Shown here one piece after another: positions 20,865-29,900 of a stretch of 34,233 nucleotides of DNA. The position numbers and the translations under genes were made by a program. Positions within the stretch are counted from its first letter, which is position 1. Every line of letters starts with the position of its first letter. The notes below the pieces were generated by a model. That model had not been told where the DNA came from, did no database searches, and saw only the letters and a program-made list of their open reading frames with translations. Source of the stretch: Rhodocyclales bacterium (lineage in GTDB: Bacteria > Pseudomonadota > Gammaproteobacteria > Burkholderiales > Rhodocyclaceae); NCBI GenBank assembly GCA_016235745.1, contig JACRJA010000055.1:1-34233 (forward strand). Direction: 5' to 3'.

Positions 20865-22904
20865 ATGGCCCTCCGGCTCCCCCTGTTGCGTCCCCTCTTG
20901 CTCGCCTGCGCCCTGCTGCTGCCGGCGGTCGCCGCCGTGTCCGCGGCCGATACCCACCGCGCCAAACCCGCCGCCAAGGCCGTACCAGCCAAAGCCGCCA
21001 AGCCAGCCCCCAAACCCACGGCCGCACGCAGCATCGACGCCCTCGAGCGCGCCCGCCAAGCCTATGCGCGCGGCGATCTCGCCACCCTGCAGCAGCTGCT
21101 GCCGCAAGTAGCCGAGCATCCCTTGGGCGACTACGTGCTGCTGTGGTCCCTCACCCTGCGCCTCGGCCGCCCCACCGAGGTCGTCCTGCCGCAGGAAATC
21201 GACGCCTTCCTCGCGCGCCACGGCGACGACGCCCTGGGCGAGCGCCTGCGCCGCGAACTGCTGCGCGCCGCCGTGCGCGACGGCCGCTGGAGCGAAGCGA
21301 TGCGCCACTACCGCGCCCTCGTCAAGCCCGACCGCGACGCCCAATGCTGGGGCACGCTCGCCTGGATCCAGGACCAGCCCCAATCCGGCGTGCCCACCCA
21401 CGACGTGCTGCGTCTGCTGGTCTCCGCCCCCCGCCCCGGCAGCGAATGCCTGCCGCTCTTCGCCGCGGCCGCCTTCCAGGGCCGACTCGACCGGCAAACC
21501 CTGCGCCAGCGCCTCTACGCTTCGCTTGCGCAAAGCGGCCTTGGCGCGGCGCAAGAATGGCGCGAACTCGCCGGCATGGGCGACGACGAATGGCGCGACG
21601 TCGAGATCGCCAGCCGCACCCCGGCCGCGGCCCTTGCCCAACCCGCCGCCTCGCCCGCGGCGCTCGCCGCCGCCCTCATCGCCCTGGAAAAAGAAGACCC
21701 CGAAGCCGCCTACGAGCGGCTCACCGCCCTTGGCGATCGCCTCGAACCCGAGGCGCGCGACATCGTGCGACACTCCCTCGTGCTCTACGCCGCCAAACGG
21801 CGCTTACCGCAGGCCAACGCCTGGGCCGACGAGATCACCCTCTCGCCGCTCTGGATCGAACCCGCGCGCTGGGCCGTGCGCGCGGCGCTCGCCGTCCAGG
21901 ACTGGGTCAAGGTCTGGCAACGCATCGACGCGCTGCCGCCGGGCGAGCGCGAACGCAACGAATGGCGCTACTGGCAAGGCTACGCGCTCAAGCAGCTCGG
22001 CAAGGACGAACTCGCCGAAGCCATCTTCCGCAAACTCGAACGCAGCGACGACTACTACGCCATGCTCGCCGCCCGCGCCCTCGGCCATCCCTGGCGCCTG
22101 CCGCCCCAATCGCCGCCGCCGTCGCCGCGCGAGGTGCTGGCGATCGAGCGCCACCCCGTGCTGGTGCGCATCCTCGCCTTGGCCGAGCGCAACTGGCTCT
22201 TCGAAGCCGCGCGTGAAGTCGAAGCCTGGGGCCGCAAGCTTCCCGCCGCGCAGATGCGCGCCGCGGCGCTGGCGCTCTCGAATGCCGGTCACCTCGATCT
22301 GGCCATCCGGCTCGCGGAAGGGGCCGACGACGACGGCTTTCTCCTCGCCCGCTACCCGCTCGCCTACCGCGAGCTCGTCGAACGCTACGCTGCCGAGCAG
22401 AACATCGATCCCGCCTGGGTCTGGGGCCTGATGCGCCAGGAAAGCCGCTTCCGCGCCGACGCCCGTTCAAGCAGCGGCGCGCTCGGGCTCATGCAGATCA
22501 TGCCCGCCACCGGAAAATGGCTCGCCGGCAAGCTCGGCATCCCGCGCTTCGACGTCGCCCGCCTGCGCGACCCCGACACCAACGTGATGCTCGGCGTCAC
22601 CTACATGCGCATGGTCACCGAACAGCTCGACGGCCATCCCGTGCTCGCCACCGGCGCCTACAACGCCGGCCCCGGCCGCATGGGACGGCTGCGGCCGCAG
22701 CAGGCGCTCGAAACCGAGATCTACATCGAAAACCTGCCGATCGACGAGACGCGCGACTACATCAAGAAAGTACTCGCCAATACCGTCGTCTATTCGGCTA
22801 TCCTGAACGGGGGCAAAGGCAAGGACATCACCGAATTCCTCCTGCCTCTGCCCGGACTCGGCAACGCCGCCGGCGCACCCGCGCCGGTGCTGGACAACGG
22901 CTGA
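20865..22904 (+). CDS. slt: Soluble lytic murein transglycosylase (Slt70 type)
   Basis: Periplasmic enzyme that cleaves peptidoglycan to 1,6-anhydro-muropeptides. 679 residues. The signal peptide is MALRLPLLRPLLLACALLLP followed by an Ala-rich cleavage region, then a Lys/Ala/Pro-rich linker. A long superhelical domain (about residues 60-490) precedes the C-terminal SLT lysozyme-like domain. The catalytic Glu526 is in LMRQESRFRADARS, followed by GALGLMQIMPATG, TGAYNAGPGR and ETRDYIKKV. The frame is open to 20655, but the ATG at 20865 gives the signal peptide. A TACAAT at 20820-20825 may be the -10. It is the last gene before the acquired region. Confidence 0.93.
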   Translation: MALRLPLLRPLLLACALLLPAVAAVSAADTHRAKPAAKAVPAKAAKPAPKPTAARSIDALERARQAYARGDLATLQQLLPQVAEHPLGDYVLLWSLTLRLGRPTEVVLPQEIDAFLARHGDDALGERLRRELLRAAVRDGRWSEAMRHYRALVKPDRDAQCWGTLAWIQDQPQSGVPTHDVLRLLVSAPRPGSECLPLFAAAAFQGRLDRQTLRQRLYASLAQSGLGAAQEWRELAGMGDDEWRDVEIASRTPAAALAQPAASPAALAAALIALEKEDPEAAYERLTALGDRLEPEARDIVRHSLVLYAAKRRLPQANAWADEITLSPLWIEPARWAVRAALAVQDWVKVWQRIDALPPGERERNEWRYWQGYALKQLGKDELAEAIFRKLERSDDYYAMLAARALGHPWRLPPQSPPPSPREVLAIERHPVLVRILALAERNWLFEAAREVEAWGRKLPAAQMRAAALALSNAGHLDLAIRLAEGADDDGFLLARYPLAYRELVERYAAEQNIDPAWVWGLMRQESRFRADARSSSGALGLMQIMPATGKWLAGKLGIPRFDVARLRDPDTNVMLGVTYMRMVTEQLDGHPVLATGAYNAGPGRMGRLRPQQALETEIYIENLPIDETRDYIKKVLANTVVYSAILNGGKGKDITEFLLPLPGLGNAAGAPAPVLDNG

Positions 22905-22928
22905 CCTTCGATGAGGGAGATTGACTCT

Positions 22929-23417
22929 AGGGCACCTCGAAAAACCTCCCACCCTCCGCCTCTGGTAAAATTTTCCTGTCGTGATTCGTGAGGAGCCGGA
23001 ACCATGACGCACCGCACCCCAATCCAGCCTGATCTCTTTGCTTCGCAAGCGCATCGCACCCAGCTCGATCGGCTGGGCGATCCGCTGCAGGAAATGGAAG
23101 CGGTGAAAAAGACCTCGATGCGACCTGGACCAAGAAACACGGCAAGAGCCACTCCGGCGACAAACGCTTGCTCTGCGTCGATCGCAAGCACAAGCTCATT
23201 GGTCGCCTGAAGACCGACACGGCCAGCACCCACGACGTCCAGCCTCTCGACTGGCTCATCGACCCGGGCAACACGTGCCGCGACCTCTACGCCGACCGGG
23301 GCGATGCGAGCAAGGAGCGGGAAGAAGCGCTCCAGGCCAAAGGCTATCGGCCGCAGATTCAGCGCAAAGCCAAGCCCAAGCGGCCACCGTCCCAGCGCCA
23401 GAAGCAGCGCAACACGC
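22929..23417 (+). mobile_element. IS5-type insertion sequence remnant, left copy
   Basis: The left end AGGGCACCTCGAAAAACC is typical of IS5-family termini. Immediately before it stands CTAG, a usual IS5 target. The element keeps its 5' leader and the start of the transposase. It lost a large internal part and is cut off on the right by an IS256-family fragment around 23,410-23,430, so no right terminal repeat remains. The first 75 bp differ from the right copy (33,756 onwards) at only six positions. Confidence 0.8.
23004..23417 (+). pseudogene. IS5-family transposase, internally deleted and frameshifted
   Basis: The reading frame starts MTHRTPIQPDLFASQAHRTQ and continues to LGDPLQEMEA. Near 23,103 it jumps to the C-terminal part of the transposase in another frame: KDLDATWTKKHGKSH, then KHKLIGRLKTDTASTHDV, DPGNTCRDLYADRGDA and GYRPQIQRKAK. 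The segment in between, which normally carries much of the catalytic domain, is missing. The final residues before the break are near RQKQRNT. Not functional. Confidence 0.8.
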
Positions 23418-23937
23418 TCATCCTCGCGGCTCTTGAGATACAGCGCATCCACGAGAACGAACGGATACTCGCCTTCCAGCCGCCGCTCGTTGAAGGCGGG
23501 CACACGCGCATCCAGCCCGGCGCCCAGCGCGCTCACCGTCGATTTCGAGAAACTCACGCCGCACAATTCCTCGGTGATCTGGGTCACCTTGCGTGTCGAG
23601 ACGCCCTGCACGACCCTTTCCATCAGCGCCAGCACGAAGGCCTGTTCGCTCCTTGGATAGCGCTTGAAGAGCTCCGTCGAGAAGCTACCGCCCCGCGTTT
23701 GCGACACCAGCAGCGTCACCGGCGCCCAACCCGCGTGTAGCGCGTGCGGGCGCGCGTGCCATTGCGCTATCCCACCCGATCTTCCGTGCGCTCGTAGCGC
23801 TGCGCACCCAACGCTTCCTCCACCTGCGCCTCCAGTATCTGGTTCAGCACCGCATCGACCCGCTTGGCCAGCCCGTCCTGACCGCTCAAAAGACCTGGCA
23901 ATAATTCCTTGCCTACGCTAACCTCATACCCAGCCAT
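23418..23937 (-). pseudogene. IS256-family transposase fragment, broken
   Basis: It starts at the ATG at 23937-23935 with AAGGAGAG upstream: MAGYEVSVGKELLPGLLSG, then VDAVLNQILEAQVEEALGAQ and RYERTEDRVG. A TAG then stands where the family has a Tyr (expected GYRNG). Reading continues as RNGTRART, then a frameshift leads to GGSFSTELFKRYPRSEQAF, LALMERVVQGVSTRKV, TEELCG and RLEGEYPFVLVDALYLKSRE, where homology ends at the junction with the IS5 remnant. One nonsense mutation, one frameshift and a truncation make it inactive. Confidence 0.8.
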
Positions 23938-24030
23938 CGCTTCTCTCCTTCGGTTGATCAACGTCTCGATAACGTCATCGTACCGAACCGAAGCGGTGGC
24001 TACCTGCCTCCGGATTTACAGCAGTTTAGG
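23418..24030 (-). mobile_element. IS256-family insertion sequence remnant
   Basis: A truncated IS256-type (mutator) element on the minus strand, fused head-on to the IS5 remnant. Its outer end lies upstream of the transposase start, perhaps near the small GGGAtTGAGTCCC symmetry at about 24,019-24,031; the exact limit is uncertain. The 3' two thirds of the element are absent. Confidence 0.65.
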
Positions 24031-24182
24031 GACTCAATCCCCGTCTTCGACTACCTCTTCATGACCAGACCAACAACTCCACCGGCCTTGTCGCCAGCGA
24101 TTGATTCACGGAGAACGAATTCACCGTGGGTGCAGAGCACCGCCTCATGGACAATCTGGGTTTAATAAAAACCACGGAATCG

Positions 24183-24227
24183 TTGGTGCGTTCCCTGTGG
24201 GCTAGTCCCGCAGGAAACGCACCAACC
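24183..24227. repeat. 45-nt near-perfect inverted repeat (hairpin)
   Basis: The arm GTTGGTGCGTT (24,183-24,193) pairs exactly with AACGCACCAAC (24,217-24,227). The stem then continues through one C-A mismatch and one G-U pair to a 5-nt loop, CTAGT, at 24,203-24,207. That is a stem of about 20 pairs. No T-run follows, so it is not a standard terminator. It lies about 20 bp upstream of the NtrC-like site. It could be an element end, a transcript boundary or a protein-binding site. Confidence 0.75.
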
Positions 24228-24248
24228 AAGAGAACAGCCTCGCTTCCT

Positions 24249-24265
24249 TGCACTGCTTTGGTGCA
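24249..24265. promoter_or_regulatory. NtrC-type enhancer site
   Basis: TGCACTGCTTTGGTGCA has the TGCAC-N7-GTGCA symmetry of enterobacterial NtrC sites and closely resembles the strong glnA sites (TGCACT, five bases, GGTGCA). It stands about 220 bp upstream of a sigma-54 promoter, a normal enhancer distance. Function is inferred from similarity remembered from E. coli. Confidence 0.7.
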
Positions 24266-24481
24266 GCACGAACGTCAAGTCCGTGAACCTCGCGACACCC
24301 CTCGCAAGCACACCAAAAACGACACATCCAACGCGCAGGATGTGAAAAGCGGGGGAGAATACCCATGCCCCTCCTGCGAGCGCCACCATGCTGTCCCTTC
24401 ACTGAGCATGCCGGTCGAGCCGCTAGCCTAGCCGTTGCCACGAACGGGTCAAGAACACGCAACAACCGATCTTTTCTTTCA

Positions 24482-24497
24482 TGGCATGCATTTTGCT
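24482..24497 (+). promoter_or_regulatory. Sigma-54 (RpoN) -24/-12 promoter
   Basis: TGGCATGCATTTTGCT matches the consensus TGGCACG-N4-TTGCW at all but one position, with exact GG-to-GC spacing. The predicted transcription start is near 24,508, giving a leader of about 25 nt to the ATG at 24,534. It drives the five-gene ATP-grasp/alpha-E/transglutaminase operon. It overlaps the 5' extension of the first gene's open frame, which is one reason to use the downstream start. Confidence 0.8.
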
Positions 24498-24533
24498 TGC
24501 ATTGATGATGTCGCTTCTTGGTGCGAGATCGCC

Positions 24534-25943
24534 ATGCCGTTTTATGATGAAATGTACGACGATGCGGGGGCTGTGCGACCCGGCTACCGACATTATGTCG
24601 AGTGGTTGCGATCCATCGATCCGGAGCGGCTGTCCCGCAAACGAGCCGAGGCCGACGTTGCTTTTCGGCGTGTCGGCATCACCTTCGCGGTCTATGGCGA
24701 GGAGGCGGGGAAGGAGCGGCTGATCCCCTTCGACGTCATCCCCCGTATCCTGCCAGCGAACGAGTGGCGTCTGATCGAGCGCGGTCTGCGCCAGCGTGTG
24801 GCCGCGCTCAACCGCTTCCTTCACGACATCTATCACGAGCAGGAGATCCTGCGTTCAGGGATCATTCCGTCGCATGTCGTCACGGAAAATCGCCAATATC
24901 GACCGCAGATGCAGGGTTTGGCGGTACCGGGCGGAGTCTATGCCCACATCGCCGGCATCGATCTGGTGCGCGCCGACGATGGACTTTTTTACGTGCTCGA
25001 GGACAATCTGCGCGTGCCCTCTGGCGTTTCCTACATGATCGAAGACCGTAAGATGATGATGCGGCTCTTCCCCGAGCTCTTCGTGCGCCATAGGGTGGCG
25101 CCGGTGCAGCATTATCCGGACCTCCTCCTTGCCCAGTTGCGTGCGGCTGCTCCGGCGGGCGTGGATGATCCGACGTGCGTCCTTCTGACGCCGGGAGCGT
25201 TCAATAGCGCCTATTTCGAGCACACCTTCCTTGCACAACAGATGGGCATCGACCTGGTCGAAGGACGTGACCTCTTCGTCCAGGACGAGACCGTCTACAT
25301 GCGCACGACCCAAGGGCCCAAGCGCGTCGACGTCATCTATCGCCGCGTGGACGACGATTTCCTCGATCCGGAAGTGTTTCGCCCGGATTCTCTGCTGGGC
25401 GTGCCAGGCTTGTTGCGCGCCTATCGGGCGGGGCGAGTGACCTTGGCCAATGCCATCGGCACTGGTGTGGCCGACGACAAATCGATCTACCCCTACGTGC
25501 CAGCGATGATCCGCTTTTATCTCGGCGAAGAACCCATTCTCCACAACGTGCAAACCTGGCTGGGAAGGGATCCTCAGGATTTGCGCTACATCCTGGCCCA
25601 CTTGCCCGAGCTGGTGGTCAAAGAAGTGCATGGCTCAGGCGGCAAGGGAATGTTGATTGGGCCGATGGCGAGTACGGCGGAGATCGAGGAATTCCGCGCC
25701 AAATTGCGCACCCAGCCGGAAAACTACGTGGCTCAACCGACCTTGGCCCTGTCCACCTGTCCGACCTTCGTCGAAGAAGGAATCGCGCCGCGGCACATCG
25801 ACCTGCGTCCTTTCGTTCTCTCGGGCAAGGCGATCGAGATGGTGCCGGGCGGGCTCACGCGTGTGGCCTTGGAATCAGGGTCGCTGGTGGTCAATTCCTC
25901 GCAGGGCGGTGGGACCAAAGATACCTGGGTACTCGAATGTTGA
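24534..25943 (+). CDS. Circularly permuted ATP-grasp protein (COG2308 type), putative amide ligase
   Basis: 469 residues from the ATG at 24,534. The frame is open back to 24,435, but that part contains the sigma-54 promoter, and family members begin near YDEMYDDAGAVRPGY. Nucleotide-binding signatures are VKEVHGSGGKGMLIGP and, close to the C-terminus, the family hallmarks MVPGGLTRVALESGSLVVN and SSQGGGTKDTWVL. Other recognisable segments are FDVIPRILPANEW, LEDNLRVPSGVSYMIEDR and LTPGAFNSAYFEHTFLA. The family is predicted to form amide bonds in peptide-like compounds; I know of no verified substrate. The alpha-E gene follows after 10 bp. Confidence 0.92.
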   Translation: MPFYDEMYDDAGAVRPGYRHYVEWLRSIDPERLSRKRAEADVAFRRVGITFAVYGEEAGKERLIPFDVIPRILPANEWRLIERGLRQRVAALNRFLHDIYHEQEILRSGIIPSHVVTENRQYRPQMQGLAVPGGVYAHIAGIDLVRADDGLFYVLEDNLRVPSGVSYMIEDRKMMMRLFPELFVRHRVAPVQHYPDLLLAQLRAAAPAGVDDPTCVLLTPGAFNSAYFEHTFLAQQMGIDLVEGRDLFVQDETVYMRTTQGPKRVDVIYRRVDDDFLDPEVFRPDSLLGVPGLLRAYRAGRVTLANAIGTGVADDKSIYPYVPAMIRFYLGEEPILHNVQTWLGRDPQDLRYILAHLPELVVKEVHGSGGKGMLIGPMASTAEIEEFRAKLRTQPENYVAQPTLALSTCPTFVEEGIAPRHIDLRPFVLSGKAIEMVPGGLTRVALESGSLVVNSSQGGGTKDTWVLEC

Positions 25944-25953
25944 GGGTCACATC

Positions 25954-26883
25954 ATGTTGAGCCGAACGGCAGATCATTTGTTTTGGATGTCACGCTATCT
26001 GGAGCGGGCGGAGAACCTTGCGCGGCTCTTGGACGTGACCTGGCAATACACCTTGGTACCGCTTTCGGACGAGGCGCAGCGGCAACAGTGGAATGCCGTG
26101 CTGGTGCTCAACAGCCTCGAAGTGCCTTTTACCGCAAAGTACGCCGAGGTAAATGGCGACTCCGTCTTGCGTTTCATGGTTCGTGACGAGGGCAACCTGT
26201 CGTCGATCTACGCCTGCCTGCGTATGGCGCGCGAGAACGCCCACGCGGTGCGCGGCACCATCACCAATGAAATGTGGGAGACGATCAATACGGCTTGGCT
26301 GGAGTTGCGCGAGCAGAGCTACGAGCAGCTCGTGGTCAATGAGCCCGGTGAGTTTTTCGAATGGGTCAAAGCCCGAGTGTCCCTATTGCGCGGAGTGACG
26401 TCAGGGACGATGTTACGCGACGAGGCCTTCGACTTCATTGGCCTAGGCGCCTTGCTGGAGCGAGCCGACAACACGGCGCGCCTGCTCGACGTCAAGTATT
26501 ACGTGCTCAAATCGAGCGACGACGGGACGAGCGATTTCTACGCCTGGGGAGCCTTGCTGCGAGCGGTATCCGCGTTCGAAGCCTATCGTCGCACGTTTCG
26601 TTCCTCGATTCAGCCCGAACGCGTCGCCGAGCTGCTCATCCTCAACGGCAACATGCCGCGTTCCTTGGCCTTTTGCCTCGAAGGTTTGGTCAAAACGCTT
26701 CGGCGGGTGGCCAACGACCAGTCGACCGAAACTTTGAGGCAAGCAGGAAGGTTGTATGCCACCCTGCGCTATGGCCGAATCGAGGATTTCCTGCAAGAGG
26801 GGCTACACGAATTTCTCACCGATTTCATGAAGCACATCTACGCGCTCGGGGATCGCATCAGCCGCGATTTCCTCGTCGTGTGA
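25954..26883 (+). CDS. Alpha-E domain protein (COG2307/DUF403)
   Basis: 309 residues, all-helical. The hallmark N-terminus is LSRTADHLFWMSRYLERAENLARLLDV. Internal ALLERADNTARLLDVKYYVL repeats the helix pattern, and Arg/Glu-rich helices (FRSSIQPERVAELLILN, GLVKTLRRV) continue to the end. The family is nearly always encoded next to COG2308 ATP-grasp proteins and transglutaminases and has no established biochemical activity. The same domain is fused to an ATP-grasp protein further along this operon. GAGGG lies just before the ATG and overlaps the previous stop. Confidence 0.93.
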   Translation: MLSRTADHLFWMSRYLERAENLARLLDVTWQYTLVPLSDEAQRQQWNAVLVLNSLEVPFTAKYAEVNGDSVLRFMVRDEGNLSSIYACLRMARENAHAVRGTITNEMWETINTAWLELREQSYEQLVVNEPGEFFEWVKARVSLLRGVTSGTMLRDEAFDFIGLGALLERADNTARLLDVKYYVLKSSDDGTSDFYAWGALLRAVSAFEAYRRTFRSSIQPERVAELLILNGNMPRSLAFCLEGLVKTLRRVANDQSTETLRQAGRLYATLRYGRIEDFLQEGLHEFLTDFMKHIYALGDRISRDFLVV

Positions 26884-26907
26884 CGCCCTTTTCCATTGGA
26901 GGTTGCC

Positions 26908-29900
26908 GTGTCGATTCATGTCGCCTTGAAGCACGTCACATCGTACCGCTACGACCGTCTCGTCCATTTGAGCCCGCAGGTGATCCGCTTGCGCCCTTGT
27001 CCACACACCCGAACGCGCATCCTCTCTTACAGTCAGAAAATCACCCCCGAGCACCACTTCATCAATTGGCTGCAGGACCCCCAATCGAATTGGCAAGCAC
27101 GGGTCGTTTTCCCCGAGCCGACCAGGGAATTCATCGTCGAGGTCGATTTGGTTGCCGAGATCGCAGTGATCAACCCCTTCGATTTCTTCCTCGAACCCTA
27201 TGCGGAAGAAATCCCCTTTGCCTACGAAGCCTGGCAACGACACGAATTGACGCCTTTTCTTTATCGCCGAGGCGAACCCGATTGCGGTCCCTTGTTCCGG
27301 TCCTATCTGGAGTCGATCCCGCGCACACCCACACCGACGGTATCGTTTTTGGTCGACCTCAATCGTCGGGTACAACGAGACATCGCTTATATGATCCGTC
27401 TCGAACCGGGGGTACAGACGCCAGAGGAAACGCTGACCCTGGCTTCGGGTTCCTGTCGTGATTCGGCCTGGTTGATGGTGCAGCTGCTGCGCCATTTGGG
27501 CCTGGCAGCGCGCTTCGTCTCTGGATATCTGATCCAGCTCAAACCCGACGTCAAGAGCCTGGACGGTCCTTCGGGACCGGAGGAAGATTTCACCGATTTG
27601 CACGCCTGGTGCGAGGTCTATCTACCCGGAGCAGGCTGGGTGGGACTCGATCCGACGTCGGGCCTGTTTGCCGGTGAAGGACACCTTCCGCTTGCCTGCA
27701 CGCCAGAACCCTCTTCGGCCGCACCGATCACTGGTTTGGTCGACCCGTGTGAAGTCGAATTCGACCATACGATGACGATCACCCGTATCCTCGAAGCTCC
27801 CAGGGTCACCAAACCCTATACCGAGGAACAGTGGTCGCGTATCGAAGAAGTAGCCTGGGAGATAGACGCCAAGTTGGAACGGTTGGATGTGCGCCTGACG
27901 ATGGGCGGAGAACCGACTTTCGTCTCCCTGGACGACCCGGACGGGGAAGAGTGGAATACCGCAGCGATGGGGCCGACCAAGCGCCGCTATGCGGATCGGC
28001 TCATGCGCGAACTCAAGAGCCATTATGCTCCCCAAGGCTTGATTCATCTCGGCCAAGGAAAATGGTATCCAGGCGAGCAGCTGCCGCGCTGGAGTCTCAA
28101 CTGCTTCTGGCGCAGCGACGGCGAACCAATGTGGGTGGATCCGGCGCTTTTGGCCGACGAGGAAACGACCTATGGCGTGGGCGAAGCCGATGCGCAGCGT
28201 TTTCTGATCGAGGTGGCGCGTCGTCTCGGGCTCGATCCGCGCCATGTCTTTCCTGGCTACGAGGATACGCTCTATTACCTCTGGCGCGAGCGGCGCTTGC
28301 CGGTCAACGTCACCCCCTTCGATGCCCATCTCGACGATCCCCTCGAACGCGAGCGTCTGCGCCGCCTGTTCACCCAAGGACTGTCGATGCCCACGGGCTA
28401 TGTCTTGCCCGTACGCAAAGACCCGGAAGCAGGGGCATGGCGCACGGGGCCGTGGTTCCTGCGCGAAGAGCGCTGCTACCTCATTCCGGGCGATTCGCCG
28501 ATGGGTTATCGTTTGCCGCTCGATTCCCTGCCCTGGGTGGCGCCGCTCGATTATCCCTACATCCATCCCCTCGATCCGGCCAACCCTTTTCCTCCCTTGC
28601 CCTCACACACCACTCTGCGGCACCAGTGGGAGAGTGCGAAGCCCGCGGGGCCGGTCGATACCACACCCCCTAAACCCTTCGCCTCGGCGGCCAACGTGGT
28701 GCGTCTTGCGATGTGTGCCGAACCGCGTGAAGGTCGGTTGTACATTTTCATGCCCCCCACCGCGACAATGGAAGAGTATCTCGAATTGCTCGCGGTGGTC
28801 GAGGCGACGGCTGCACAGCTGAACCTGCCGGTGGTCATCGAAGGATATGAACCGCCGCTCGACCCACGTCTGTCCCACTTTCGCATCACGCCCGACCCCG
28901 GCGTCCTTGAAGTCAACATTCATCCGGCAAGAAACTGGGCAGAACTCGTCGAACACACCACCTTCCTCTATGAAGCCGCGCATCGCTGCCGGTTGACCAC
29001 CGAGAAATTCATGCTCGATGGTCGCCATACCGGTACCGGCGGCGGCAACCATTTCGTGCTCGGCGGGCCAATGCCGCTCGAATCTCCTTTTCTGCGCCGT
29101 CCCGACCTGTTACGTAGTCTGGTGGCCTATTGGATCAATCATCCCAGCCTATCGTATCTCTTCTCCGGTCTCTTCATCGGCCCCACGAGTCAAGCCCCCC
29201 GGGTCGACGAAGCGCGCAACGACAGTCTCTACGAACTAGAGATCGCGTTCCGGCAGATTCCCGAACCCGGCGGTGAGGTTCCGCCATGGCTCGTCGACCG
29301 GATTTTCCGTAACCTGCTGATCGATGTCTCCGGCAACACCCACCGGGCGGAATTTTGTATCGACAAACTCTACGCCCCCGAAGGGCCAGCCGGACGGCGC
29401 GGGCTGCTCGAGCTGCGCGCTTTCGAGATGCCGCCGCACGCCCGCATGAGTCTGACACAGCAGCTGCTACTGCGCGCCTTGATCGCCCGATTTTGGAACG
29501 AGCCGTATCGTCCGACCCGACTCGTGCGCTGGGGTACCGAATTGCACGACCGCTTCATGCTGCCGCGCTTCGTCGAATACGACTTCCGTGACGTGCTCTC
29601 CGAACTGCAGCAGGCTGGTTTTCCCTTGGAGTTCTCCTGGTTCGCGCCACATTTCGAATTTCGCTTCCCCAAGTATGGGGATTTGGCCGTCGGTGGAATC
29701 GAACTGGAGTTGCGCCAGGCACTGGAGCCATGGCACGTGATGGGCGAGGAAGGAACGATCGGAGGAACGGCGCGCTACGTCGATTCTTCGGTGGAACGTC
29801 TCCAAGTGTTGATCACCGGTATGGCACCGGAGCGCTACGTCCTCACCTGCAACGGCATTGCCGTACCCTTGCAGCCGACGGGACGGCGCGGTGAATTCGT

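Larger units (their letters stand above)
24031..24481. other. Non-coding regulatory region upstream of the ATP-grasp operon
   Basis: I find no convincing gene here. A 101-codon open frame on plus (24126-24431) lacks recognisable domains and overlaps the control elements, so I do not call it. The stretch holds small inverted repeats: GGTGC-AGA-GCACC at 24,129-24,141 and GGTTT-N5-AAACC at 24,159-24,173. It also holds a large hairpin at 24,183-24,227 and an NtrC-like site at 24,249-24,265. It is less GC-rich than the core genome. Confidence 0.6.

Noticed and set aside
24183-24227. Integron attC site or rho-independent terminator
   Set aside because: The hairpin lacks the GTTRRRY core sites of attC, and no T-tract follows the stem.
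24126-24431. Possible 101-residue protein upstream of the ATP-grasp operon
   Set aside because: It has no domain and no ribosome binding site, and it overlaps the hairpin and the NtrC-like site.
26361-28673. Long plus-strand frames overlapping the alpha-E and DUF2126 genes in other phases
   Set aside because: They are frame shadows of strongly conserved coding regions.
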